NCBI GenBank assembly: GCA_002423245.1
Contig: DIVD01000018.1
Span: 26,673-61,799, forward strand
Origin: Rhodobacteraceae bacterium UBA6141
GTDB taxonomy: Bacteria; Pseudomonadota; Alphaproteobacteria; Rhodobacterales; Rhodobacteraceae
Length of the DNA stretch: 35,127 nucleotides
Reading direction: 5' to 3'
The notes under the pieces are model-generated. The model ran no database searches and had not been told where the DNA came from. It was given only the letters and a program-made list of their open reading frames with translations. Of this stretch, positions 23,582-31,302 are shown piece after piece. Both the position numbers and the translations under genes were made by a program. Every line of letters begins with the position of its first letter. The stretch's first letter is position 1.

Positions 23582-23690
23582 GGCAGGCGGAGTAAGGCAG
23601 GCGGAGTAAGGCAGGCGGAGTAAGGCAGGCGGAGTAAGGCAGGCAGGCGACCGAGGCAGGCGGACCGAGGCAGGCGGACCGAGGCAGGCG
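23582..23690. repeat. Two related 14-bp tandem arrays (minisatellite)
   Basis: GGCAGGCGGAGTAA is repeated four times (23582-23637). After a 17-nt imperfect unit, GGCAGGCGGACCGA occurs at 23655-23668 and 23669-23682, with a final partial unit. The arrays share the first 10 bases. They fill the gap between the convergent LysR and racemase genes. There are no spacers, so it is not CRISPR. Confidence 0.95.
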
Positions 23691-23719
23691 GCCGCGCGGC
23701 GCGGCCCTGCGCCGCCCGC

Positions 23720-24367
23720 TCACGCAGGCGCCAGCGCCCGTGCAAGCCGGGTGGCTGCCGCCACGCCGTCGATCACCGCGAGCCCGCTGCCAGCACCAAG
23801 CCGCCCGGCGAGCGGCGCCATCCCTGCGCAGCCAAGGATCACGCCCGAGATGCCGTCCTGCGCGCCGGCCCGGGCGATCTCGTCCTCCAGCCGGGCGAGC
23901 GTGGCGGGGCGCGCCTGCTCCACCTCGAGCACGCCGAGGCCGCTGGCGCGCACCTTCGCCACCTGCCCCGCAAGGCCATAGGCGGCGATGTTGGCGGTGA
24001 TGACCGGCACCGAAACCTCGAGCGTGGTGACCACGGAAACCCGGTGGCCCAGAAGGGCGGCCATGTGGAAGGCGGCCTGCCCGATGCCGATCACCGGGCA
24101 ATGCGCGGCGGCGCGCACTTCCGCCAGCCCGGTATCGTCGAAGCAGCCGATGACGATGACATCGAAGCCCGCCTGCCGCGCGGCGGGCAGCATGGAAAGC
24201 AGGCCCGCCACCGCGGCCGCGCCATCCTCCGGCCCCTCGATCGCGGGCGGGCCGGAGGTGTTGGTCCAGCCGGTGATCTCGGTGACCGGGTCGGCCGCGC
24301 GGGCGGCGGCGAGCATCGCCCCGGTCATCGCGGCGGTCGAGTTCGGGTTCAGGAACAGCAGTTTCAA
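23720..24367 (-). CDS. Hydantoin/allantoin racemase-like protein (Asp/Glu racemase superfamily)
   Basis: The 215-residue protein has the hydantoin racemase pattern: LFLNPNSTAAMT at the N-terminus, C75 in VIGCFDDTGLAE, AFHMAALLGHRVSVVTT in the middle, and C180 in ILGCAGMAPLA. The two cysteines correspond to the catalytic pair known in hydantoin racemases. Such enzymes racemise 5-substituted hydantoins or allantoin ahead of stereospecific hydrolysis. The start is TTG 24367, 3 nt after the permease stop, with no clear ribosome-binding site, so translation is probably coupled. It is the last gene of the second transport operon. The true substrate is open. Confidence 0.82.
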   Translation of the reverse strand: MKLLFLNPNSTAAMTGAMLAAARAADPVTEITGWTNTSGPPAIEGPEDGAAAVAGLLSMLPAARQAGFDVIVIGCFDDTGLAEVRAAAHCPVIGIGQAAFHMAALLGHRVSVVTTLEVSVPVITANIAAYGLAGQVAKVRASGLGVLEVEQARPATLARLEDEIARAGAQDGISGVILGCAGMAPLAGRLGAGSGLAVIDGVAAATRLARALAPA

Positions 24368-24370
24368 GGG

Positions 24371-25207
24371 TCACACCGCCCGCCCGGCATCGGACGCCCG
24401 CCGCGCCCGGCGCCGGTTCATCACCGCCGCCGTCACAAGGAACAGGCCGATGACCACCAGCGAGAACAGCGTGGTCAGCGTGCCAAGCGCAAAGATCACC
24501 GGGGTTGTCACGTTGGTGGTCATCCCGAAAATCTCCAGCGGCAGGGTGTTGTAGCTGCCCGCCGTCAGCAGGGTGCGGGCAAATTCGTCGTAGGAAAGCG
24601 TGAAGCCGAAGAGGCCGACCCCGATCAGCGAGGGCGCGATGATCGGCAGCACGACATGGCGCAGCGTCTGCCACGGGGTCGCGCCCTGATCGCGGGCGGC
24701 CTCCTCATAGGCGCCGTTGAACCGGTTGAAGACCGCGAACATGATCAGAAGCCCGAAGGGCAGCGTCCATGTCAGCTGCGCGCCAAAGCCCGAGCCGGCC
24801 CAGTGCACCGGCAGCCCCGCCTGGCTGAACATCAGCCCGACGCCCAGCGAGATCAGGATCGAGGGGATCACGAGGCTGGCGATCACCAGCTGGAACAGCA
24901 GCCCCGATCCGCGGAAGCGCTTGCGGAAGGCAAGGCCCCCCATCACCGACACCACCAGCGTGGTGACCATCACCATCAGCCCCAGCACCAGCGAGCGGCG
25001 GAACGAGCCCCAGATGTCGCCGACCTGCTGCTGCTCGAAGAGCTGGCGGAACCAGTGCAGCGACGCGCCCCGCATCGGGAAGGTCAGCCCGCCGCCCGGC
25101 CCCTGAAAGGACAGGATGCCGATGGTCAGGGTGGGGCCGTAGAGAAACACCAGGAACAGCCCGAACAGGGTGGCAAGCACATAGAACGAACGCGGGCGCC
25201 GGTCCAT
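24371..25207 (-). CDS. Spermidine/putrescine-type ABC permease (PotC-like)
   Basis: The 278-residue inner-membrane protein has six predicted helices and the cytoplasmic EAA loop EEAARDQGATPWQTLRHVVLPIIAPSL, which docks on the ATPase. It pairs with the PotB-like permease encoded immediately upstream; ATG 25207 overlaps that stop by 1 nt (TGATG). The Pot label refers to transporter architecture. The real substrate may be a ureide, hydantoin or amine, given the racemase downstream. Confidence 0.9.
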   Translation of the reverse strand: MDRRPRSFYVLATLFGLFLVFLYGPTLTIGILSFQGPGGGLTFPMRGASLHWFRQLFEQQQVGDIWGSFRRSLVLGLMVMVTTLVVSVMGGLAFRKRFRGSGLLFQLVIASLVIPSILISLGVGLMFSQAGLPVHWAGSGFGAQLTWTLPFGLLIMFAVFNRFNGAYEEAARDQGATPWQTLRHVVLPIIAPSLIGVGLFGFTLSYDEFARTLLTAGSYNTLPLEIFGMTTNVTTPVIFALGTLTTLFSLVVIGLFLVTAAVMNRRRARRASDAGRAV

Positions 25208-26070
25208 CACAGCTCCTTGCGGATATCGACAAGGCGCAGCAGCGCGCCGATCACGATCAGCACCGTCACCAGCAGCACCATCGCCGTGGCCGCCGCCGAG
25301 GGATATTGCAGCAGCGCGATGTCATTGGAAATCAGCCGGCCGACATTGGCCGATTGCGAGCCCGACATGAAGCGCACGGTGATGAAGTCGCCCATCACCA
25401 GCGTGACCACGAAGATCGTGCCGATCATGATGCCGGGCTTGGTCAGCGGGATGATGACGTTGACAAGCGTCTGGAACCCGGATGCGCCGGCGTCGCTGGC
25501 GGCCTCCAGCAGGCTGCGGTCGATGCGCATCATGGTGTTGAAGATCGGCACCACCATGAACAGCGTGTAAAGATGCACGAAGGCGAGGATCACCGCGAAA
25601 TCGGAAAACAGCAGCCATTCCAGCGGCGCGTCTATCAGGCCCCAGCTCATCAGCGCGGAATTGGCGATGCCGTTGCGGCCTAGGAACGGGATCCAGCTGA
25701 TCATGCGAATGATGTTCGAGGTCAGGAACGGGATGGTGCACAGCAGGAACAGCACCATCTGCCAGGTCTGGCTGCGCACATGGAAGGCGAGGAAATAGGC
25801 GATGGTGAAGCCGAGCGCGAGCGTGATCGCCCAGGTGATCGCGGCGTATCTGAAGGTGTTGAGGAACACCCGGTAGGTGACGGAGGAGCCGAACAGAAAC
25901 TGGTAATTCTCGAACGAGAAGGCGGGGACGATGGCAAATTCCGTCGCCGTCCAGAAGCTGATGACCGCGATCATCACGATCGGCAGGATCAGGAACACCG
26001 CGAGGACCAGCGCGACGGGGCTGGCCAGCAGCCAGCCCGTCACATGCGGGGATTTGAGAAGGCGCTGCAT
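25207..26070 (-). CDS. Spermidine/putrescine-type ABC permease (PotB-like)
   Basis: This 287-residue permease begins MQRLLKSPHVTGWLLASPVA and has six membrane segments. It has the PotB-type sequence IPFLTSNIIRMISWIPFLGRNGI and the coupling loop LEAASDAGASGFQTLVNVIIPLTKPG. ATG 26070 is preceded by GGAG about 10 nt upstream. The open frame extending to 26328 overlaps the binding-protein gene and is not coding. Its gene lies 62 nt after the binding protein. Confidence 0.9.
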   Translation of the reverse strand: MQRLLKSPHVTGWLLASPVALVLAVFLILPIVMIAVISFWTATEFAIVPAFSFENYQFLFGSSVTYRVFLNTFRYAAITWAITLALGFTIAYFLAFHVRSQTWQMVLFLLCTIPFLTSNIIRMISWIPFLGRNGIANSALMSWGLIDAPLEWLLFSDFAVILAFVHLYTLFMVVPIFNTMMRIDRSLLEAASDAGASGFQTLVNVIIPLTKPGIMIGTIFVVTLVMGDFITVRFMSGSQSANVGRLISNDIALLQYPSAAATAMVLLVTVLIVIGALLRLVDIRKEL

Positions 26071-26132
26071 GGCGGACGCTCCGGGAAGGGGGGGCGGGCG
26101 GAGGCCGGGCAGGCCCCCGCCGGATCGGCGCC

Positions 26133-27398
26133 TTAGGCGGCGATGAATTCGTTCCACTTGCGGACCATGTACTGGTTCTCGTCCATGACCGAGTTCCAGC
26201 AGGCGACGCGGCCCATGCGCTCCTCGAACGAGCCGCCGTCGCGCACGTCGCCGGGCCCGGCCAGCTTTTCGCCGGTGGGCGAGGTGATGTCGCCCTGCGC
26301 CGGCTTGCCCTCGAACCAGTAGCCCCATTCGTCGGCCGACATGAACTGCTTCGAGGTTTCGGGCACGGCCGAGTAGTAGCCCTGACGCATCAGGTAGCCG
26401 CCGACCCAGCCGGACAGATACCAGTTGATGTAGTCATAGGCCGCGTCCAGCGGCATTCCCGACAGGCCCGAGGACAGGCCGATGCCGCCGCCCCAGCTGC
26501 GGTAGCCTTCCTTCAGTGGCTGATAGACGCAAGGAATGCCGCGCGCCTTCACGGCGGTGATCGCGGGCGACCACATCGACTGGATCACCACCTCGCCCGA
26601 GGCCATCAGGTTGACGCTTTCGTCGAAGGTCTTCCAGAAGGCGCGGAACTGCCCGGCGCGCTTGGCGTCGGTGAAGATCGCGATGGTCCTGTCGATCTCG
26701 TCCCTGGTCATGTTGCCCTTGTCGCCATAGGAGATCTCGCCCATCGCCTCGCAGACCATCGCCATGTCCATGATCCCGATGGAGGAGATGTCCAGAATGC
26801 TGGCCTTGCCCCTGAACTCGGGGTTCAGCAGCTCGGCCCATGTGTCGATCGGGCGGCCGATCAGGTCGGGGCGGATGCCCAGCGTGTCGGCGTTGTAGAT
26901 CGTCGGGATCAGGGTCATCCAGCCGGACTCTTCTTGCACGAAGTCGGTGCCGCCGGGGCCGGAGGTGAAGCCCACGGTATGCGGCGCGGTGCCCTGCGCG
27001 ATCACCGAGTCGGGGGTCAGCTTGCCATCGCGGAAGATGCCGACGATCTTGTCGTAATTGGTGATCCGCGAGGTATCCATCGCCTGAAGGTTGCCGGTCG
27101 GCCAGACCTTCTTGCAGATCCAGTATTCGATATCGGCAATGTCGAAGCTGCCGGGCTGCGTCGCCGCCCGCTGGGTGACGGCGTCGCTGTCCAGCGCGGT
27201 CATTTCCAGCGTGAAGCCCAGATCCTCCTTAACCTTCACCGCCACGTCGTTGAGATTCGACACCCCGGTGCCGAACTGGCGCAGGGTGATGTCCTTGATC
27301 TCCTGCGCCCAGATCATTGGCGCCGGGAAGGCGCTGGCGGCCACGGCGGCGGCCCCGGTTTTCAGAAGGGACCGGCGGCTGTATCGCATCTTGCTCAT
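26133..27398 (-). CDS. PotD-like extracellular solute-binding protein with Tat signal
   Basis: The 421-residue protein opens with a twin-arginine signal (MRYSRRSLLKTGAAAVAASAF...IWAQ). The mature part is a family-1 binding fold, with DIADIEYWICKKVW, TWAELLNPEFRGKASILDISS and MWSPAITAVKARGIPCVYQPLKEGYRSWGGG. It is longer than E. coli PotD (about 350), as is usual for this broader group. It delivers ligand to the two permeases. It is the second gene of the operon, 31 nt after the ATPase gene. Ligand specificity is not readable. Confidence 0.9.
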   Translation of the reverse strand: MSKMRYSRRSLLKTGAAAVAASAFPAPMIWAQEIKDITLRQFGTGVSNLNDVAVKVKEDLGFTLEMTALDSDAVTQRAATQPGSFDIADIEYWICKKVWPTGNLQAMDTSRITNYDKIVGIFRDGKLTPDSVIAQGTAPHTVGFTSGPGGTDFVQEESGWMTLIPTIYNADTLGIRPDLIGRPIDTWAELLNPEFRGKASILDISSIGIMDMAMVCEAMGEISYGDKGNMTRDEIDRTIAIFTDAKRAGQFRAFWKTFDESVNLMASGEVVIQSMWSPAITAVKARGIPCVYQPLKEGYRSWGGGIGLSSGLSGMPLDAAYDYINWYLSGWVGGYLMRQGYYSAVPETSKQFMSADEWGYWFEGKPAQGDITSPTGEKLAGPGDVRDGGSFEERMGRVACWNSVMDENQYMVRKWNEFIAA

Positions 27399-27429
27399 GT
27401 CTGTCTTTCCCTGTGAGTCATCTGTGGGT

Positions 27430-28407
27430 TCAGGCGGTCAGCGCATGCAGGTCGCTGGCCTGCCAGTTCAGCCGGACGGCATCGCCCGGCGCTTTCGGTG
27501 CGGCAAAGAACTCGGCCTCGGGGATCACCGCCAGAATGTCCTGCTCCCCGGCCGCGCGGGCGGTGACGGCGACATGGGTGCCCTGATATTCCACCGCCTG
27601 CACCACCGCCTCGGTGCCGTCACCCGCCAGCCGCACCGCATCGGCGCGCAGCGCGAACTGCCCCTGCGGCAGCGCCAGCACGTTGTGCCCGCCCATGAAC
27701 CGCGCGACAAAGGCGGTGCGCGGCGCGTTGAACACCTCGCGCGGGGGGCCGGCCTGCTCGATCCTTGCCCTGTTCATCACCACCACCTCGTCGGCCAGCG
27801 CCAGCGCCTCGTCCTGCGAGTGGGTGACGTGGATGAAGGTGATGCCAAGCTCGCGCTGGATGCGCTTCAGCTCGGCCCGCATCCGGATGCGCAGGAACGG
27901 GTCCAGCGCCGAGAGCGGCTCGTCCAGCAGCAGCACCTGCGGGTTGGTGATCAGCGCGCGCGCCAGCGCCACGCGCTGCTGCTGGCCACCCGAAAGCTGC
28001 GCCGGCAGCCGGTCGCCATAAGCGGTCATGTCCACCAGCGCCAGCATCTCGGCGGCGCGGGCGCGGCGCCCGGCCGCATCCTCGCCCTTCATCTTCAGGC
28101 TGAAGGCGACATTGTCGGTGACGCTCAGATGCGGGAACAGCGCGTAGGACTGGAACATCATCGCCGTGCCGCGTTTGGCGGGCGGCAGCGCCGACACGTC
28201 GCGCCCGCCAAGCACGATGGCCCCCTCGGTCACCGATTCATGCCCCGCGATCATCCGCAGCGTCGAGGACTTGCCGCAGCCCGAGGGGCCGAGCAGGCAG
28301 ATATAGCTGTTGCCGTGGAACAGATGGGTGACCGCATCGACGGCAACCGCCCCGCCGGGGTAGCGTTTGGTCACACTCACCAGTTCGATATCGTCGCCGC
28401 TGCGCAT
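27430..28407 (-). CDS. PotA-like ABC transporter ATPase
   Basis: The 325-residue ATPase carries Walker A GPSGCGKSS, Q-loop MMFQSYALFPH, signature LSGGQQQRVALARAL, Walker B VLLLDEPLSALD and the H-loop HVTHSQDEA, followed by a C-terminal TOBE-like domain (about 235-325). It drives the permease pair encoded downstream. ATG 28407 is supported by GAAAGGA about 6 nt upstream; the open frame to 28461 is not needed. It is the first gene of the operon, divergent from the GntR regulator. Confidence 0.94.
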   Translation of the reverse strand: MRSGDDIELVSVTKRYPGGAVAVDAVTHLFHGNSYICLLGPSGCGKSSTLRMIAGHESVTEGAIVLGGRDVSALPPAKRGTAMMFQSYALFPHLSVTDNVAFSLKMKGEDAAGRRARAAEMLALVDMTAYGDRLPAQLSGGQQQRVALARALITNPQVLLLDEPLSALDPFLRIRMRAELKRIQRELGITFIHVTHSQDEALALADEVVVMNRARIEQAGPPREVFNAPRTAFVARFMGGHNVLALPQGQFALRADAVRLAGDGTEAVVQAVEYQGTHVAVTARAAGEQDILAVIPEAEFFAAPKAPGDAVRLNWQASDLHALTA

Positions 28408-28499
28408 GGGGTTCCTTTCGGCTTTGTCCCATGATGCGCAGGCGGAGCGATGCGCGGGCAAGACCCTGGCCTGCCGCGGGGCCGGCTTTGCGCGAATTG

Positions 28500-28560
28500 A
28501 TCAAATCCGCGCCGCCCCCGGCACGGCGCCGCCGCAGATTTGATACATTGTTGTATACGA
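28500..28560. promoter_or_regulatory. Cluster of inverted repeats in the potA-GntR intergenic region
   Basis: Three overlapping signals lie here: the inverted pair ATCAAATC (28500-28507) and GATTTGAT (28537-28544); ATACA-TTGT-TGTAT (28543-28556); and TTGTATACGA (28551-28560), one base off the palindrome TTGTATACAA. FCD-type GntR proteins bind short AT-rich palindromes like these, so this is the likely operator for both divergent units. The surrounding sequence is strongly GC-rich, which makes the AT-rich palindromes stand out. Confidence 0.5.
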
Positions 28561-28618
28561 TCCCGCAGGTGGCCCGCCCCTCTTGAACGGCCGGGCGCTT
28601 CGGCACAGCCTCGGGGCC

Positions 28619-29350
28619 ATGACCACAGGCAGGCACATGACCGGGGCGAGCGACGATTCCGGCCCCCGGACGGCGGACCCCCCCGCCAGCAGTGCCCATG
28701 TGGCCGAAAAGCTGGCGCTGGCGATCCACGAGCACCGGATCCTGCCCGGCACCAAGCTGTCCGAGGATGAGGTGGGCGAGGTGTTCGGCGTCAGCCGCAC
28801 CGTGGTGCGCGCCGCGCTTCAGCACCTGTCGCATGACCAGTTGATCACGCTCAGGCGCAACCGCGGCGCCTTTGTCGCGCAGCCCAGCATCCCCGAGGCG
28901 CGTGAGGTCTTCGAGGCCCGCGCCCTGCTGGAGCCGCGCACGGCGCGGTCCGCGGCAGAGCGGACGGCCCCGGCCGACCTGACCCGCCTGCAGGCCCATA
29001 TCGACGCGGAACATGCCGCGCTGGCCGCCGGCGAGGTGGGGCGGGCGGTGTATCTCTCGGGCCAGTTCCATATCGAGATCGCCCGCATCGCCAGCCAGGA
29101 CACGATCCGCGAGTTCATCACACAGCTTGTCGCGCGCTCCTCGCTGATCATCGCGCTTTACTGGCAGCGGCGCAGCGCGCTGTGCGAAAGCCATGCCCAC
29201 AGCGCGCTGATGCGGGCGCTGGCCGCGCATGACGGCACGCTGGCCGAGGAGGTGATGCAGGGGCACCTGCTCGATCTGGTCTCCTCGCTCGACCTGCAGA
29301 ACCGCGCGGCGGCCCCCCGCTCGCTGCACGAGGTGTTCGGCGGGCGATGA
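28619..29350 (+). CDS. GntR-family (FadR/FCD type) transcriptional regulator
   Basis: The product has 243 residues from ATG 28619. The winged helix covers about residues 28-92 (VAEKLALAIHEHRILPGTKLSEDEVGEVFGVSRTVVRAAL...), and an all-helical FCD ligand domain follows (about 100-225). Likely metal-binding His residues lie in SGQFHIEIARI and ESHAHSALMRAL. Such regulators sense small organic acids or amino-acid-like metabolites. It is divergent from the Pot-type operon and probably represses it. TTG 28583 and ATG 28637 are alternative starts. Its stop overlaps the GNAT start (ATGA). Confidence 0.9.
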   Translation: MTTGRHMTGASDDSGPRTADPPASSAHVAEKLALAIHEHRILPGTKLSEDEVGEVFGVSRTVVRAALQHLSHDQLITLRRNRGAFVAQPSIPEAREVFEARALLEPRTARSAAERTAPADLTRLQAHIDAEHAALAAGEVGRAVYLSGQFHIEIARIASQDTIREFITQLVARSSLIIALYWQRRSALCESHAHSALMRALAAHDGTLAEEVMQGHLLDLVSSLDLQNRAAAPRSLHEVFGGR

Positions 29351-29794
29351 GGGCACGGCAGATGTCCCTGGCCGATCTGCAAGCGGTGCTGGACCGGGCC
29401 GCGGCGGAGGACTGGAATCCGCGGCTGGACGATGCCGCGGCCGTCCTCGCGACCGACCCGGAGGGGTTCTTCACGGCCGAGGTCGCGGGCCGGCCCGCCG
29501 CGGCGATCGCGGTCGTCAACCATGGCCCGGACCAGCCTTCCTCGGGCTTTACATCTGCCGGCCGGAGTTTCGCGGGCAGGGCATCGGCCTTGCGCTGGCG
29601 CTGATCGGCGGCGCGGCGCGGGCGCGGGTCTGCGGCGGATCGCCGGCAATGTGCCGCAGCAGAACCGGGCGCTGCTGCCGGCGCTGGCGGCGGCGGGCTT
29701 CGCCGAAACCTTCCGCACCGCCCGCATGGCCCGCGGCACCCCGCCCGCGCAGGGCGCAAGCCTGCAGGGGGTCGCCCCGCTGGCTCTTGGCTGA
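29347..29794 (+). pseudogene. GNAT acetyltransferase broken by two frameshifts
   Basis: Three frames together spell one GNAT protein. The first part (29347 to about 29540) reads MSLADLQAVLDRAAAEDWNP to AAAIAVVNHGPD. The second (about 29540-29625) reads FLGLYICRPEFRGQGIGLAL, the acetyl-CoA-binding motif A. The third (to TGA 29792-29794) reads NVPQQNRALLPALAAAGFAE to VAPLALG. Each step fits loss of one base. The first frame alone stops at 29604 after 85 residues. Sequencing error cannot be excluded. The intact gene would have overlapped the GntR gene by 4 nt. Confidence 0.8.
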
Positions 29795-29801
29795 CGCCGG
29801 G

Positions 29802-31097
29802 CTACACCGCCCGCCGTCCGCCGATCCACACGCCCGCCACGGCGCGGTCGTCGCCCATCATGATCGTCGGGAACAGCGCCTCCCACAGGTCGGCGGCGCG
29901 GGCCGAGCGCTGCGCGATGGCGGGGGTGGAGCCGAGGTCGATCGCCACCAGATCCGCCTCCATCCCCGCCGCGAGGTTGCCGACCTTGTCCTCGATCCGG
30001 AGCGCGCGGGCCGATCCGGCCGTCGCCAGCCACCAAAGCTGCGAGGGGTGCAGCGCGGTGCCGCGCAGCTGCGCCAGCTCGTAGGCCGCCGCCATCGTCC
30101 GCAGCATCGAGAAGGACGACCCGCCCCCGGTATCGGTGGCCAGCCCGACGCGCAGCCCCGACGCGACCAGCCCGGCCATGTCGAAAAGCCCCGAGCCGAT
30201 GAAGGTGTTGGAGGTGGGGCAATGCGCCACGCTTGCCCCCGCCTCGCGCAGCCGGTCCCGCTCGCGCGGGGTGAGGTGGATGGCGTGGCCATAGACGGCG
30301 CCTTCGCCCAGCAGGCCCTGCGCCTCGTAGGTGTCAAGGTAGTCGCGGGCTTGCGGAAACAGGCTCTTCACCCATTCGATCTCGTCGGTCTGCTCGCTCA
30401 GATGCGTCTGCATCAGGCAGTCCGGATGCTCGCGCCAGAGCTGGCCCAGCAGCATCAGCTGCTCGGGCGTCGAGGTCGGCGAAAAGCGCGGGGTGATGAC
30501 ATAGGACAGCCGGTCCACGCCATGCCATGCCTTCAGCAGGCGGAGGCTGTCCTCATAGGCCGATTGCGGGGTATCGCGCAGGCCCTCGGGCGCGTTGCGG
30601 TCCATGCAGGTCTTGCCCGCCAGCGCCCGCATCCCGCGGGCCTGCGCGGCGGCAAAGAAGGCATCGACGCTGGCGGGGTGGATGGTGGCGTAGCTGCACA
30701 TCGAGGTGGTGCCATGCGCGAGCGCGAGATCGAGATAGCGCCCGGCGATCCCGGCGGCATAGGCGGGGTCGGCGAAGCGCATCTCCTCGGGGAAGGTGTA
30801 GCTGTTCAGCCAGTCGATCAGCCGCTTGCCCCAGCTGGCGATGATCCCGGTCTGCGGGTAGTGCACATGCGCGTCGATGAAGCCGGCGGACAGCAGCGCG
30901 CGGCCCATGTCGGCGACGGCGGCCTGCGGATGGCGGGCGCGCACGTCGTCGGCCTCGCCCACCGCCGCGATGCGCCCCTCCCGGATCAGCACGCCGCCGC
31001 GGGCGGAGTGGCGCGCCGCGGCGGGGCCCTCGGCAAAGGGATCGCCGGCGAAGGCAAGCGTCTGTCCGATCACCAGTTGATCCACCCTGGTCTCCAT
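29802..31097 (-). CDS. guaD: Guanine deaminase
   Basis: Guanine deaminase converts guanine to xanthine and ammonia. The 431-residue amidohydrolase-superfamily protein has the zinc motif HVH (H77, H79) in FIDAHVHYPQTG, family-specific IIASWGKRLIDWLNSYTFPEE, TPRFSPTSTPEQL, QTHLSEQTDEI, and the late ATDTGGGSS with the catalytic Asp. Length is typical. ATG 31097 has no clear ribosome-binding site and lies next to a 26-bp tandem repeat. Its place beside two nitrogen-compound transporters suggests a purine-salvage or purine-catabolism theme. Related hydroxy-triazine deaminases share parts of the fold but not the TPRFSPT pattern. Confidence 0.92.
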   Translation of the reverse strand: METRVDQLVIGQTLAFAGDPFAEGPAAARHSARGGVLIREGRIAAVGEADDVRARHPQAAVADMGRALLSAGFIDAHVHYPQTGIIASWGKRLIDWLNSYTFPEEMRFADPAYAAGIAGRYLDLALAHGTTSMCSYATIHPASVDAFFAAAQARGMRALAGKTCMDRNAPEGLRDTPQSAYEDSLRLLKAWHGVDRLSYVITPRFSPTSTPEQLMLLGQLWREHPDCLMQTHLSEQTDEIEWVKSLFPQARDYLDTYEAQGLLGEGAVYGHAIHLTPRERDRLREAGASVAHCPTSNTFIGSGLFDMAGLVASGLRVGLATDTGGGSSFSMLRTMAAAYELAQLRGTALHPSQLWWLATAGSARALRIEDKVGNLAAGMEADLVAIDLGSTPAIAQRSARAADLWEALFPTIMMGDDRAVAGVWIGGRRAV

Positions 31098-31104
31098 GCG
31101 CGGT

Positions 31105-31165
31105 TCATGCGCGTCGGTCTCATGCGCGCGTCATGCGCGTCGGTCTTGTGCGCGCGTCATGCGCG
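31105..31165. repeat. Two tandem 26-bp units upstream of guaD
   Basis: Units at 31105-31130 and 31131-31156 differ at two positions, and a third partial copy (TCATGCGCG) follows at 31157. The unit contains the sub-repeat CATGCGCG. It lies in the 205-bp divergent gap between guaD and mgtE, so it could influence either promoter. Confidence 0.85.
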
Positions 31166-31302
31166 GCCGCTGCCGCGATTCCAGCAGATCGGGCCGGCGC
31201 AGGCAACAGCGGATGGGCCGCGAGCCGCTGCCCCGCCCCCCGCGGCCGCTGGCCCTTGTGCGCTGCCTCCGCTAAGGTGCGGGCAAATCAGGCGGGGGCG
31301 GC

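Noticed and set aside
23582..23690. CRISPR-like array
   Set aside because: The 14-bp units are directly tandem with no spacers, and no cas genes are present.
31105..31302. Magnesium-sensing M-box riboswitch upstream of mgtE
   Set aside because: The leader is short, made largely of 26-bp repeats and GC-rich sequence, and none of the conserved M-box elements is recognisable.
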